Below, in pieces: positions 36,226 to 44,933 of a stretch of 64,000 nucleotides of DNA. A program made the translations under genes and the position numbers. Each line of letters starts with the position of its first letter. Positions within the stretch are counted from its first letter, which is position 1. Under the pieces are notes generated by a model. That model saw nothing but the letters and a program-made list of their open reading frames with translations, had not been told where the DNA came from and made no database searches. Source of the stretch: RGIG8745 sp045576655 (GTDB lineage: Bacteria > Bacteroidota > Bacteroidia > Bacteroidales > Bacteroidaceae); the NCBI GenBank assembly GCA_045576655.1, contig JAZNGW010000004.1, positions 1 through 64,000 on the forward strand. Direction: 5' to 3'.

Positions 36226-37419
36226 ATGAAAGAGATACGGCACATATTCACGGCGCTGTCCTTCGTGGCATTGCTCACCGGCACAGCCGAGGCAACGGCC
36301 ATCCGACTGCCCCGCCCCGACTCCGTTCTTCATTCCATTTCGCGCATGGCTCCTACGGACAAGCCCAACCCATGCCCTCCGATACCCGACTTCTCGTTTC
36401 AAGAACCATCAGACACGGAGTTTGAGCGCTTCACCAAGGGCAACTTCATCGCTGAAGAATATCATAACACCATAACTCCCGATGCGCATTTCCGCAGGGC
36501 AAGACGCGGAATAATCATCACAGGCAAAGGCAAAAACCTGCGTGCCATGAGTCCGTTTGGAGGAAGTGCGCTTATGGGCGAGGCGTACGCAAGTGCAGTA
36601 AACGAATACAAGCATTTGTTCGGCCACAAGGTCAATGTCTACTGCATGGTAATCCCTACCGCCGTAGAGTACTATTGCCCCGACGAAGCACGCCGACACA
36701 CCCAGAGCGAGTTCGCTGCCATAAACAACATCTACACGCATCTGTCCGACTCTGTAAAGGCTGTCGATGTCTACTCCGCCCTGGCAAAGCATGCCGCCGA
36801 AGACATTTACCTGCGCACCGACCACCACTGGGGGGCGCTCGGAGCATACTATGCGGCACAGGAGTTTGCCCAAGTTGCCGAAGTGCCGTTCCGCAGCATC
36901 GAGAACTACGACAGCATGACGGTGCGCAACTTCGTGGGAACGATGTACAAGTTCTCGCGCGACTACTCGGTGAAGGCTGCGGCGGAAGACTTTGTCTACT
37001 ACGTTCCGCGCGACGTAGACTATACTACCACTTACACCGAATACCGCCTCAACCGCAACAGAAAACCTATTGGCGAGAGCGAACCTAAGCAAGGACCGTT
37101 CTTCCGTTCATACCCCGACGGTAGTCCTGTGGCATACTGCACATTCATCGGAGGCGACACGAACACCACCAAGGTCAGGACATCGACCAAGAACGGGCGC
37201 CGCCTGCTCATACTGAAAGACAGTTTCGGCAATGCCCTGCCAGGTTATCTGTTCTATTCGTTCGAGGAAATTAACATCGTTGACTACCGCTACTTTCTTA
37301 AGAACATGGTGAATTTTGTCAACGACAACGGAGTGACCGACATTCTCTTTGCCAACAACAACGCTCATGCCCACTCAGGTGCGACCAGCGAGGCATACAT
37401 GAAATTCCTTAAGAGATGA
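36226..37419 (+). CDS. DHHW/AlgJ-X-like acetylation protein, first copy
   Basis: The 397-residue exported protein begins with a hydrophobic signal segment (residues about 8-24). The motif DHHW lies at residues 199-202 (YLRTDHHWGALGAYYAAQEF). KDSFGNALPGYLFYSFEEI supplies the Ser-containing block, and MVIPTAVEYYCP is also typical. This SGNH-like fold transfers or removes O-acetyl groups on polysaccharides in AlgJ/AlgX systems. It is a close paralog of the next gene, with which it overlaps by four bases (ATGA). Both follow the MBOAT gene. Confidence 0.88.
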   Translation: MKEIRHIFTALSFVALLTGTAEATAIRLPRPDSVLHSISRMAPTDKPNPCPPIPDFSFQEPSDTEFERFTKGNFIAEEYHNTITPDAHFRRARRGIIITGKGKNLRAMSPFGGSALMGEAYASAVNEYKHLFGHKVNVYCMVIPTAVEYYCPDEARRHTQSEFAAINNIYTHLSDSVKAVDVYSALAKHAAEDIYLRTDHHWGALGAYYAAQEFAQVAEVPFRSIENYDSMTVRNFVGTMYKFSRDYSVKAAAEDFVYYVPRDVDYTTTYTEYRLNRNRKPIGESEPKQGPFFRSYPDGSPVAYCTFIGGDTNTTKVRTSTKNGRRLLILKDSFGNALPGYLFYSFEEINIVDYRYFLKNMVNFVNDNGVTDILFANNNAHAHSGATSEAYMKFLKR

Positions 37420-38918
37420 GATTAAGCAAAATATACACCTTCATCGTGGTGCTGCTCTTCGCGGCATTCGCCATCGTGTTCAACACGTTTCCGCGCAGCA
37501 CCTACTCGGAACTTGAGAAGCGCGAACTGGCCAAATTTCCAGAGTTCACCTTTGAACGTCTGAAAAGCGGCGAATTCACTCGCGACATATCCGCTTGGTT
37601 CAGCGACAGCGAACCCTACCGCGACGTGTTCATGGCACTGAGCATGGAGGTGGACAATCTGATGCGCATGGCATTCAGCGAAGACAACATTTCATTCCAA
37701 GCGCCTACAGACCCGATACCAACTGCGGAATCTGCATCAGTAGAGGAAGAAGGAGAAACAGCCGACACGCTTTCAAATAAAGAAGAGGAACCCCTCATAG
37801 AGGGAACAGCCAAGATTGCCAATGCCGGCATAATGATTGTCGGCACAGGCGAGAACGTGCGCGCCCTGATGGCATACGGCGGCTCCGAGAAGATGGGAGG
37901 CGAGTTTGCCCAAACAGCAAACAAGTACAAGGAAACATTTGGCAGCGGAGTCAACGTCTACGCAATGGCAATCCCCACTGCTATAGAGTTTTACTGCCCT
38001 ACCAAGGCCAAGGGGCACACAAAACCTCAGCGCCCTACTATCGACAACATCCATTCTTCGCTCTCGCCCGACGTGAAGGCTGTAGACGCTTACGCCGTAC
38101 TGAAAGCGCACAGAAACGAAGACATATACCTGCGCACTGACCATCATTGGGCACCGCTCGGAGCCTACTATGCGGCACAGGAGTTTGCCCGCATAGCAGA
38201 AGTGCCATTCCCCGACACGACAGCCTATGACAAGCACATCGTGCGCCGTTTCGTGGGCAGCATGTACGGATATTCAAAGGATGTGGCAGTGAAAAACGCA
38301 CCAGAGGACTTCATCTACTACACCCCCAACAACGTGGAATACTCCACTACATACATCAATTTCACCATAAACGACAAATACCAGGTGACAGGCGAAAGCC
38401 ATTCATATAAAGGCGTCTACTTCTTCAAGTACAAAGACGGCAACGGAGCCGCCTACAGCACATTCATGGGGGGCGACACCAAACTGACCACCGTCAAGAC
38501 CTCGACGCAGAACGGCAGACGCGTACTGATAATCAAGGACAGTTTCGGCAATGCAATACCAGGCTACCTGTTCTACTCATTCGAGGAAGTCCATGTCGTC
38601 GACTTCCGATACTTCACGAAAAATATGCGCGAATATGTAGAGCAGAACGGCATAACCGACATACTCTATGCCCTCAACGTGTTCAACACCTGCTCGTCAT
38701 CGTCAAGCCGCAGAGTGGAACGCTTCCTCACCCAATCGCCAGGCATCTACGCCGCCGAAACGCCAAAAGACTCCACGAAGACGGAACTGCCTGCCGACAC
38801 GACAGCAAGCACAGCAGTCATGACTGCTCCAGACACCACCGCATCAGCACCTGCCATACAGACCGAAGCGGAAGCATCCGCCGTCGACACCATGACGCAA
38901 AGTGCTATAGGAGAATGA
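37416..38918 (+). CDS. DHHW/AlgJ-X-like acetylation protein, second copy
   Basis: The 500-residue protein has an N-terminal signal-anchor (residues 5-24). The catalytic motif DHHW lies at 242-245 and the Ser block is KDSFGNAIPGYLFYSFEEV. It resembles the preceding protein over most of its length, so the pair arose by tandem duplication. Unlike its partner it carries an acidic insert (about 105-130, SVEEEGETADTLSNKEEE) and a low-complexity Thr/Ala/Asp tail of about 60 residues (from about 445). Both may contact a partner or the cell wall. Two non-identical copies suggest two acetylation sites or steps. Confidence 0.87.
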   Translation: MRLSKIYTFIVVLLFAAFAIVFNTFPRSTYSELEKRELAKFPEFTFERLKSGEFTRDISAWFSDSEPYRDVFMALSMEVDNLMRMAFSEDNISFQAPTDPIPTAESASVEEEGETADTLSNKEEEPLIEGTAKIANAGIMIVGTGENVRALMAYGGSEKMGGEFAQTANKYKETFGSGVNVYAMAIPTAIEFYCPTKAKGHTKPQRPTIDNIHSSLSPDVKAVDAYAVLKAHRNEDIYLRTDHHWAPLGAYYAAQEFARIAEVPFPDTTAYDKHIVRRFVGSMYGYSKDVAVKNAPEDFIYYTPNNVEYSTTYINFTINDKYQVTGESHSYKGVYFFKYKDGNGAAYSTFMGGDTKLTTVKTSTQNGRRVLIIKDSFGNAIPGYLFYSFEEVHVVDFRYFTKNMREYVEQNGITDILYALNVFNTCSSSSSRRVERFLTQSPGIYAAETPKDSTKTELPADTTASTAVMTAPDTTASAPAIQTEAEASAVDTMTQSAIGE

Positions 38919-38930
38919 AACAACTAGTTT

Positions 38931-38996
38931 GCGAGCGCTCATTCCGAATCAAACGAGCGCCCGTTGACAAAAAAACGAGCGCTCGCCAGCCTCAAA
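38931..38996. repeat. 22-bp phased array, family A (copy A2), 3 units
   Basis: Units start at 38931, 38953 and 38975 with cores GAGCGCTC, GAGCGCCC and GAGCGCTC; a decayed fourth unit (ACGAAC) follows at 38997. The array begins 12 bp after the DHHW stop and ends 50 bp before the -33 box of the purF-like gene. Confidence 0.88.
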
Positions 38997-39046
38997 ACGA
39001 ACAACAAAAATTAGAGACTAAGACCGCAAATAAGGGTTAGAAAGTC

Positions 39047-39077
39047 TTGGAGGTATAAAGTAATTTGCATAATTTTG
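39047..39077 (+). promoter_or_regulatory. Promoter of the purF-like gene
   Basis: TTG (39047-39049), 20-nt spacer and TAATTTTG (39070-39077). Confidence 0.65.
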
Positions 39078-39125
39078 CGACTTAATTCGGGGAATTTCCC
39101 TTAATACTAAACTCGAAAGATTCAT

Positions 39126-40559
39126 ATGGGAGGTTTTTTTGGTACGATTTCACGTACAAAATGCATAACCGACTTGTTCTACGGAACAGACTACAACTCA
39201 CACCTTGGCACTCGCCGCGGAGGATTGGCCACATATAGCGAAGAGCACGGATTCTGCCGATCCATCCACAATCTCGAAAGTACATACTTCAGGACACGCT
39301 TCGAAAGCGAACTCGACAAGTTCAAAGGCAACGCCGGAATCGGCATCATCAGCGACACCGACGCACAACCTATGCTTATGAACTCCCACCTGGGACGATT
39401 CGCCCTCGTAACCGTGGCAAGAATAAACAACATAGAGGAGATAGCACAGCAGCTCCTCAGCGAAAACATGCACTTGTCAGAGTTCAGTTCCGGACGAATC
39501 AACCCTACCGAACTCATCGCCCTGCTCATCATCAAAGGCAAGACTTACGTTGACGGAATCGAAAACGTGTTCCGCACAATCAAAGGTTCATGCTCCATGC
39601 TGCTGCTCACAGAAGACGGAATCATCGTTGCACGCGACTCATGGGGACGCACACCTGCTGTCATCGGAAAGAAAGACGGCGCATTCGCCGTAACCAGCGA
39701 AACGACAGCATTTCCGAACCTCGGCTACACAACTCACTACTACCTCGGACCAGGCGAAATTGTCCGCCTGCAAGCCGACAGCATGGAACAGCTGCGCAAG
39801 CCGAACAAGCGCTGCCAAATCTGCTCATTCCTCTGGGTATACTACGGATTCCCTACATCGAGCTACGAAGGCAAGAACGTTGAGGAGGTTCGCTATAACA
39901 GCGGAAAAGCCATGGGCGAAGAAGACGACACCGAAGTGGACTGCGTTTGCGGAATACCAGATTCAGGTATCGGAATGGCAGTAGGATATGCGGCAGGACA
40001 CAATGTGCCCTACCAGCGCGCCGTATCGAAATACACACCAACATGGCCGCGTTCGTTCACCCCTACAAATCAGGAGACTCGTAACCTTGTGGCAAAGATG
40101 AAACTCATCACCAACAAGGACATGCTCAACGGTAAGCGTATCTGCTTCTGCGACGACTCAATCGTGCGCGGCACACAGCTACGCGACAGTTCAAAAGAAC
40201 TGCGTGCTGACGGAGCCAAGGAGGTACACATGCGAATAGCCTGTCCGCCGCTAATCTACGGATGCCCATTCGTCAACTTCACATCGTCGAAAAGCGACAT
40301 GGAACTCCTCACTCGCCGTGTAATAGAGAAACTGGAGGGCGACGCGAACAAGAATTTAGACAAGTACACCACAACCGACTCGCCGGAATACACCCGCATG
40401 GTCAATGAAATAGCCGAAACACTCGGACTCACATCGCTCAAATTCAGCAAACTCGAAACTCTGGTGAAAAGCATCGGGCTGCCTAAAGACAGCATCTGCA
40501 CACACTGTTTCGACGGCAGCAGCAAATTCACACTCGAAGAGGAAAACACGATCGACTAA
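39126..40559 (+). CDS. PurF-like amidophosphoribosyltransferase paralog without the catalytic Cys
   Basis: The 477-residue protein has the two-domain PurF layout. The N-terminus reads MGGFFGT where active PurF has MCGIVGI, so the glutaminase nucleophile Cys is Gly here; RRGGLAT stands where the HRGQDSAG motif is expected. The phosphoribosyltransferase part is well kept: CSFLWVYYGFPTSSYEG, GIPDSGIGMAVGYA and the PRPP loop CDDSIVRGTQ with D343 and D344. It could use free ammonia, act on another substrate or be regulatory. Bacteroidetes usually carry a separate longer PurF with an intact Cys, which would have to lie outside this window. The name purF should not be transferred without a test. Confidence 0.85.
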   Translation: MGGFFGTISRTKCITDLFYGTDYNSHLGTRRGGLATYSEEHGFCRSIHNLESTYFRTRFESELDKFKGNAGIGIISDTDAQPMLMNSHLGRFALVTVARINNIEEIAQQLLSENMHLSEFSSGRINPTELIALLIIKGKTYVDGIENVFRTIKGSCSMLLLTEDGIIVARDSWGRTPAVIGKKDGAFAVTSETTAFPNLGYTTHYYLGPGEIVRLQADSMEQLRKPNKRCQICSFLWVYYGFPTSSYEGKNVEEVRYNSGKAMGEEDDTEVDCVCGIPDSGIGMAVGYAAGHNVPYQRAVSKYTPTWPRSFTPTNQETRNLVAKMKLITNKDMLNGKRICFCDDSIVRGTQLRDSSKELRADGAKEVHMRIACPPLIYGCPFVNFTSSKSDMELLTRRVIEKLEGDANKNLDKYTTTDSPEYTRMVNEIAETLGLTSLKFSKLETLVKSIGLPKDSICTHCFDGSSKFTLEEENTID

Positions 40560-40576
40560 GTACTCAACAAACTATA

Positions 40577-40607
40577 GGGCATCCCACACGGATGCCCAAA
40601 ACTTTTT
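40577..40607 (+). terminator. Terminator after the purF-like gene
   Basis: GGGCATCC (40577-40584) pairs with GGATGCCC (40590-40597), loop of 5, followed by AAAACTTTTT. The small DUF4250 gene starts 15 bp further on, so it may be partly insulated. Confidence 0.65.
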
Positions 40608-40611
40608 CATA

Positions 40612-40791
40612 ATGGACAATCTCCCTAAAGACCCGATGATGCTGTTCAGCTTCGTCAACATGAAACTGCGCGACGAATACCCCTCGCTCGACGAACTGTG
40701 CCGAAGCATGGACGTAGACAAGGATTCTCTCTGCAAGAAACTTGCCGAAGCCGGATTTGAATACAGCCAAGAACACAATAAATTCTGGTAA
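40612..40791 (+). CDS. DUF4250 small protein
   Basis: The 59-residue protein (MDNLPKDPMMLFSFVNMKL..., ending EHNKFW) matches DUF4250, a short family with the pattern LPKDP.ML.S..N.KLRD.Y.SLDELC. It has a predicted helix-turn-helix-like helical make-up (DELCRSMDVDKDSLCKKLAEAG), so nucleic-acid binding is conceivable but unproven. It sits between the purF-like gene and a TPR gene, 10 bp before the latter, and is easily missed because of its length. Confidence 0.85.
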   Translation: MDNLPKDPMMLFSFVNMKLRDEYPSLDELCRSMDVDKDSLCKKLAEAGFEYSQEHNKFW

Positions 40792-40801
40792 AAACATCAC
40801 C

Positions 40802-41653
40802 ATGAAACAACGCCTAAACCAAATTATCACGACCGCACTCCTAACCTTCGCCTTCACAGCGCAACATTCTGTAGCGCAAAGCACTGCCCAAACCTACGAG
40901 CAACTTGTTGAGCAAGCTCTGGCAGCAGCGGCAAAAGACAGCATTGCGCAATCCGAAGAACTCTTCCGGCAAGCCCTGGCAACCTCGCCAAGCGACCACC
41001 GCAACGCACTCATCCACGCCAACATGGGCAAGCTGCAGGAAAGAAGCGAAAAGTACGAAGAAGCGCTACAGTCGTATACCTCCGCACTCGCAATTGTTCC
41101 GCAGTCAGTACCGATTCTCACTTCACGCGCCGACCTATACCTCAGGCTCAGTAACCTCAGAGAAGCCATCATAGACTACGGCAACATCATCACCTACGAC
41201 CCGAAAAACCTACATGCGCTCAAGTGCAGAGCATTCATACACACCAAGCGCAAGGAATACGCCGAAGCGCGCGCCGACTACTCGCGAGTATTAGAAATAT
41301 CCCCCAACGACTACGCAGCCCAACTGTCCATCGCCATCATCTGCCAAGCGACGAACAAGAACACAGAAGCCATATCTCGCATAACGCTGATGATAGAAAA
41401 CTTCCCTGACAAAGCGGAACTTTACAGCATCCGCGCCGAGATGGAACAAGACGCCAAACAAACAGAACTGGCACTGCTGGACCTCGACAAAGCCATCGAA
41501 CTCGAACCCGACAACAAGAACTACATACTTGCACGCGCATATCTGCATCTCGAAAGCGGCAACAAGTTCTATGCACACCGAGATTTCAACCGCGCAATAG
41601 AGTTGGGAGTGCCACGCGCATCGCTTAAAGAGGAATTAAAGAAAACCCGATAA
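40802..41653 (+). CDS. Exported TPR protein
   Basis: The protein is 283 residues from ATG 40802, which gives a signal peptide (MKQRLNQIITTALLTFAFTA). An upstream in-frame start would overlap the DUF4250 gene and bury the signal. At least five TPR units follow (for example A..NMGKLQERSEKYEEALQSYTSAL, and LDLDKAIELEPDNKNYILARAYLHLESG). It is a periplasmic protein-interaction scaffold of unknown partner. Confidence 0.85.
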   Translation: MKQRLNQIITTALLTFAFTAQHSVAQSTAQTYEQLVEQALAAAAKDSIAQSEELFRQALATSPSDHRNALIHANMGKLQERSEKYEEALQSYTSALAIVPQSVPILTSRADLYLRLSNLREAIIDYGNIITYDPKNLHALKCRAFIHTKRKEYAEARADYSRVLEISPNDYAAQLSIAIICQATNKNTEAISRITLMIENFPDKAELYSIRAEMEQDAKQTELALLDLDKAIELEPDNKNYILARAYLHLESGNKFYAHRDFNRAIELGVPRASLKEELKKTR

Positions 41654-41669
41654 ACATTTCATGTTTTTA

Positions 41670-41701
41670 TTTGTCTCTCCCACAGAAAAATAATAAATTT
41701 G
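41670..41701 (+). promoter_or_regulatory. Promoter of the fur-type gene
   Basis: TTTG (41670-41673), 20-nt spacer and TAAATTTG (41694-41701). It places the transcript start after the in-frame TTG at 41699 and supports ATG 41720. Confidence 0.8.
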
Positions 41702-41719
41702 CGCTTAAAAGCGGGCAGT

Positions 41720-42208
41720 ATGAACGGAGACAAGGAACTGGAAGCAGCAAAGACAACTTTGACGCAGTTCATGACAATGAACAAGATGCGCAAAACGCCC
41801 GAGAGATACGCAGTTCTTGAGGCGGTGCACAACTCTGGAAAGCACATCTCCGCCGACGATTTGCACGCAACAATGAACGAAAAGTTCAGAGTGAGCCGAG
41901 GAACAGTGTACAACACACTTGAGATGCTGTACCGCGCCAATCTCGTCATGCGCCACCAATTTGGAGGCGTCATCCTTTACGAGAAGCGCACAAACAGACC
42001 GCACTACCACATGGTCTGCACTGAATGCAATTCGATTAGCGAGTTCTCCAGTACAACCCTCAAAAATACGCTCAGCACTATCAAACTAAGAGGATTCAAC
42101 ATCACCGACCATGACCTCTGCCTATACGGCATTTGCACTAAATGCCGACAGAAACTGAGCCGGCAAAAGAAAAAACTATTACAAAACAACGATAAGAAAA
42201 CATTATGA
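41720..42208 (+). CDS. fur: Fur-family metal-dependent repressor
   Basis: The 162-residue regulator has an N-terminal winged-helix domain (MNKMRKTPERYAVLEAVHNSGKHISADDL, FRVSRGTVYNTLEMLYRANLV). The metal site includes RPHYHMVC and a pair of CxxC motifs (CTEC, CTKC). It could be Fur, PerR or Zur; the sequence alone does not decide, and the symbol fur denotes the family. The stop overlaps the purA start (ATGA), so purA is translationally coupled to it. The gene has its own strong promoter at 41670. Confidence 0.9.
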   Translation: MNGDKELEAAKTTLTQFMTMNKMRKTPERYAVLEAVHNSGKHISADDLHATMNEKFRVSRGTVYNTLEMLYRANLVMRHQFGGVILYEKRTNRPHYHMVCTECNSISEFSSTTLKNTLSTIKLRGFNITDHDLCLYGICTKCRQKLSRQKKKLLQNNDKKTL

Positions 42209-43473
42209 AAGCAGATGTTCTTTTAGGTCTTCAATGGGGAGATGAAGGAAAAGGAAAAGTTGTAGACGTGCTTACGCCAAGATACGACGTCGTAGCACGA
42301 TTCCAGGGAGGTCCAAATGCTGGCCACACCTTAGAATTTGAAGGGGAGAAGTACGTTCTCCGCTCTATTCCATCAGGCATCTTCCAGGGAGACAAGGTAA
42401 ACATTATCGGCAACGGTGTAGTTCTCGCTCCAGACCTCTTCATGGACGAAGCAAAAGACTTGGAAAAATCCGGACACGAACTTAAGAGTCGCCTCCACGT
42501 CTCAAAAAAAGCGCACCTTATCATGCCTACACACAGAATACTCGATGCGGCATACGAGGCAGCTAAGGGCAAGGACAAGGTTGGCACTACAGGAAAAGGC
42601 ATCGGCCCTACATATACCGACAAGACAAGCCGAAATGGTCTCCGCGTTGGCGACATCCTCGACAACTTCGAGAAGAAATATGCAGCCCATAAGGCTCGCC
42701 ACGAAGAAATACTCCGTTCGCTCAACTACACAGACTACGACATCACCGAGGTTGAGAAGAAGTGGCTCGAAGGAATTGAATACCTCAAGCAATTCCCTAT
42801 CGTCGACAGCGAGCACGAAATCAACGGATTGCTCAAGGAAGGCAAATCAGTTCTCTGCGAAGGCGCACAAGGAACAATGTTAGACATCGACTTCGGTTCG
42901 TATCCGTTCGTAACATCATCTAACACAATCTGCGCTGGAGCATGTATCGGTCTCGGCATCGGCCCTAACAAGATCGGCGACGTATACGGTATCATCAAGG
43001 CATACTGCACACGAGTAGGAGCAGGGCCGTTCCCTACAGAACTTTTTGACGAGACTGGTGCAAAAATCCGCGACATCGGACACGAATACGGCGCTGTGAC
43101 AGGACGCGAACGCCGTTGCGGATGGATTGACCTCGTAGCCCTCAAATATGCAGTAATGGTCAGCGGAGTGACAAAGCTCATCATGATGAAGAGCGACGTG
43201 CTCGACACATTCAAGACTATCAAAGCTTGTGTTGCATACAAATTGTCTAACGGCGAACAGATTGACTACTTCCCTTACGACATAAACGAGGGTATAGAGC
43301 CTGTATACGTGGAAATGCCAGGATGGAACCAAGACCTCACACAAATCAAGTCTGAAGAAGAATTTCCACAGGCATTCAAAGACTACATCGCATTCCTCGA
43401 AAAGGAATTGGAAACACCAATTGTAATCGTATCAGTAGGTCCTGACCGCGACCAGACAATCGAAAGAAAATAA
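42205..43473 (+). CDS. purA: Adenylosuccinate synthetase
   Basis: The 422-residue enzyme converts IMP, aspartate and GTP to adenylosuccinate, the first committed step to AMP. It shows LLGLQWGDEGKGKVVD, GPNAGHTL, GTTGKGIGPTYTDK and ITGRERRCGWIDLVAL-like VTGRERRCGW. Its ATG overlaps the fur-type stop by 4 bases. This makes purA the second gene of a regulator-purA operon, an unusual partnership. A terminator follows at 43486. Confidence 0.97.
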   Translation: MKADVLLGLQWGDEGKGKVVDVLTPRYDVVARFQGGPNAGHTLEFEGEKYVLRSIPSGIFQGDKVNIIGNGVVLAPDLFMDEAKDLEKSGHELKSRLHVSKKAHLIMPTHRILDAAYEAAKGKDKVGTTGKGIGPTYTDKTSRNGLRVGDILDNFEKKYAAHKARHEEILRSLNYTDYDITEVEKKWLEGIEYLKQFPIVDSEHEINGLLKEGKSVLCEGAQGTMLDIDFGSYPFVTSSNTICAGACIGLGIGPNKIGDVYGIIKAYCTRVGAGPFPTELFDETGAKIRDIGHEYGAVTGRERRCGWIDLVALKYAVMVSGVTKLIMMKSDVLDTFKTIKACVAYKLSNGEQIDYFPYDINEGIEPVYVEMPGWNQDLTQIKSEEEFPQAFKDYIAFLEKELETPIVIVSVGPDRDQTIERK

Positions 43474-43485
43474 CATCGTAAAGTC

Positions 43486-43522
43486 AACGAAGGCTCTGGG
43501 GTAACGCCTACGGGTCTTCGTT
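43486..43522 (+). terminator. Terminator of the fur-purA operon
   Basis: AACGAAG (43486-43492) pairs with CTTCGTT (43516-43522), followed by AAATTATTTTT. Confidence 0.65.
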
Positions 43523-43531
43523 AAATTATTT

Positions 43532-43575
43532 TTGAGCGCTCATTTGTTTACAAACGGGCGCTTTTTGAAAACAAA
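43532..43575. repeat. 22-bp phased array, family A (copy A3), 2 units
   Basis: TTGAGCGCTC... (43532-43553) and ACGGGCGCT... (43554-43575) are 22-bp units; a weak third (ACGCTCC) follows shifted by one base. It lies between the purA terminator and purD, ending 47 bp before the purD start. Confidence 0.75.
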
Positions 43576-43622
43576 CGCTCCTCTATCAATTTATCGACTC
43601 ACAACAAAAGCACTATAATTTC

Positions 43623-44915
43623 ATGAAAATACTTTTATTGGGAAGCGGCGGACGCGAACACGCTCTTGCATGGAAAATTGCTCAAAGTCCTAAAACTGAA
43701 AAACTCTACATTGCTCCAGGCAATGCAGGTACGGCAAATGCCGGTGAGAATGTCAACATCAAGGCAGACGACTTCGAAGGCATAAAGACCTTCTGCCTCG
43801 ACAAAGGCATAGACATGGTCGTTGTCGGTCCGGAAGACCCTCTTGTAAAGGGTGTCTATGACTTCTTCAAGCATGACGAAGAACTGAAAGGCATCCCTGT
43901 CATCGGACCATCAAAGCAAGGTGCAGTACTCGAAGGCAGCAAAGATTTCGCTAAAAATTTCATGGCGCGCCACGGCATCCCTACGGCTGCCTATCGTAGC
44001 TTCAATGGTACAAACGTGGAAGAGGGACTCAAATTCCTTGAAACGCTCAAGGCACCTTACGTTCTCAAAGCTGACGGACTGTGCGCCGGCAAAGGTGTAC
44101 TCATCGTCCCTACTCTTGAAGAGGCAAAGAAGGAGTTTAAAGAAATGCTCGGTGGTATGTTCGGCAATGCAAGTGCCACAGTGGTAATCGAAGAATTCCT
44201 CAGCGGCATAGAATGCTCCGTATTCGTACTGACCGACGGCAAGAACTACAAGATTCTGCCCGAAGCTAAGGACTACAAGCGCATCGGCGAAGGCGACACA
44301 GGCCTCAACACAGGCGGTATGGGTAGCGTTTCGCCAGTACCGTTTGCCGACGCAGAATGGATGAAGAAGGTTGAGGACCGCATCATCCGCCCTACTGTAG
44401 AAGGCCTCGCAGCAGACGGCATCGACTACAAGGGATTCATATTCTTCGGTCTAATCAATGTAAATGCCGACTATTCATGCGCTAAGGCAGGCGATCCTAT
44501 GGTCATCGAATACAACGTCCGCATGGGCGATCCTGAAACTGAAAGCGTAATGCTCCGCATCAAAAGCGACCTCGTAGACCTTCTGGAAGGTGTGGCCGAG
44601 GACAACCTCAACGAACGTAAAATAGAGTTTGACGACCGCTCCGCAGTGTGTGTCATGCTCGTATCGGGCGGCTATCCTGAGGCCTACGAAAAAGGATTCC
44701 CTATCAGCGGAATTGAAGATGTGGAAGGAAGCATCGTATTCCATGCTGGAACAGCAATGAAGGACGGTCAAGTTGTAACTAATGGCGGTCGTGTAATCGC
44801 TGTAAGTTCTTACGGCAAGGACAAGGCCGAGGCTCTTGCCAAGTCATTCAAGGAAGCACAAAAAATACAGTTTGAAAAGAAATATTTCCGCAGCGACATC
44901 GGCGCTGACCTCTAA
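43623..44915 (+). CDS. purD: Phosphoribosylamine-glycine ligase
   Basis: The 430-residue ATP-grasp enzyme makes glycinamide ribonucleotide in purine synthesis. Motifs include LLLGSGGREHALAWK at the N-terminus, GPEDPLVKG, KADGLCAGKGV, the GLNTGGMGSVSPVPF loop and EYNVRMGDPETE. It lies near purA and a purF-like gene, but each is on its own transcript. Confidence 0.97.
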   Translation: MKILLLGSGGREHALAWKIAQSPKTEKLYIAPGNAGTANAGENVNIKADDFEGIKTFCLDKGIDMVVVGPEDPLVKGVYDFFKHDEELKGIPVIGPSKQGAVLEGSKDFAKNFMARHGIPTAAYRSFNGTNVEEGLKFLETLKAPYVLKADGLCAGKGVLIVPTLEEAKKEFKEMLGGMFGNASATVVIEEFLSGIECSVFVLTDGKNYKILPEAKDYKRIGEGDTGLNTGGMGSVSPVPFADAEWMKKVEDRIIRPTVEGLAADGIDYKGFIFFGLINVNADYSCAKAGDPMVIEYNVRMGDPETESVMLRIKSDLVDLLEGVAEDNLNERKIEFDDRSAVCVMLVSGGYPEAYEKGFPISGIEDVEGSIVFHAGTAMKDGQVVTNGGRVIAVSSYGKDKAEALAKSFKEAQKIQFEKKYFRSDIGADL

Positions 44916-44933
44916 AGGTTGCCTACAAGCATA

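Noticed and set aside
39126..40559. Plain purF annotation
   Set aside because: The catalytic Cys after the initiator Met is Gly and the glutaminase motif is altered, so ordinary glutamine-dependent activity cannot be assumed.
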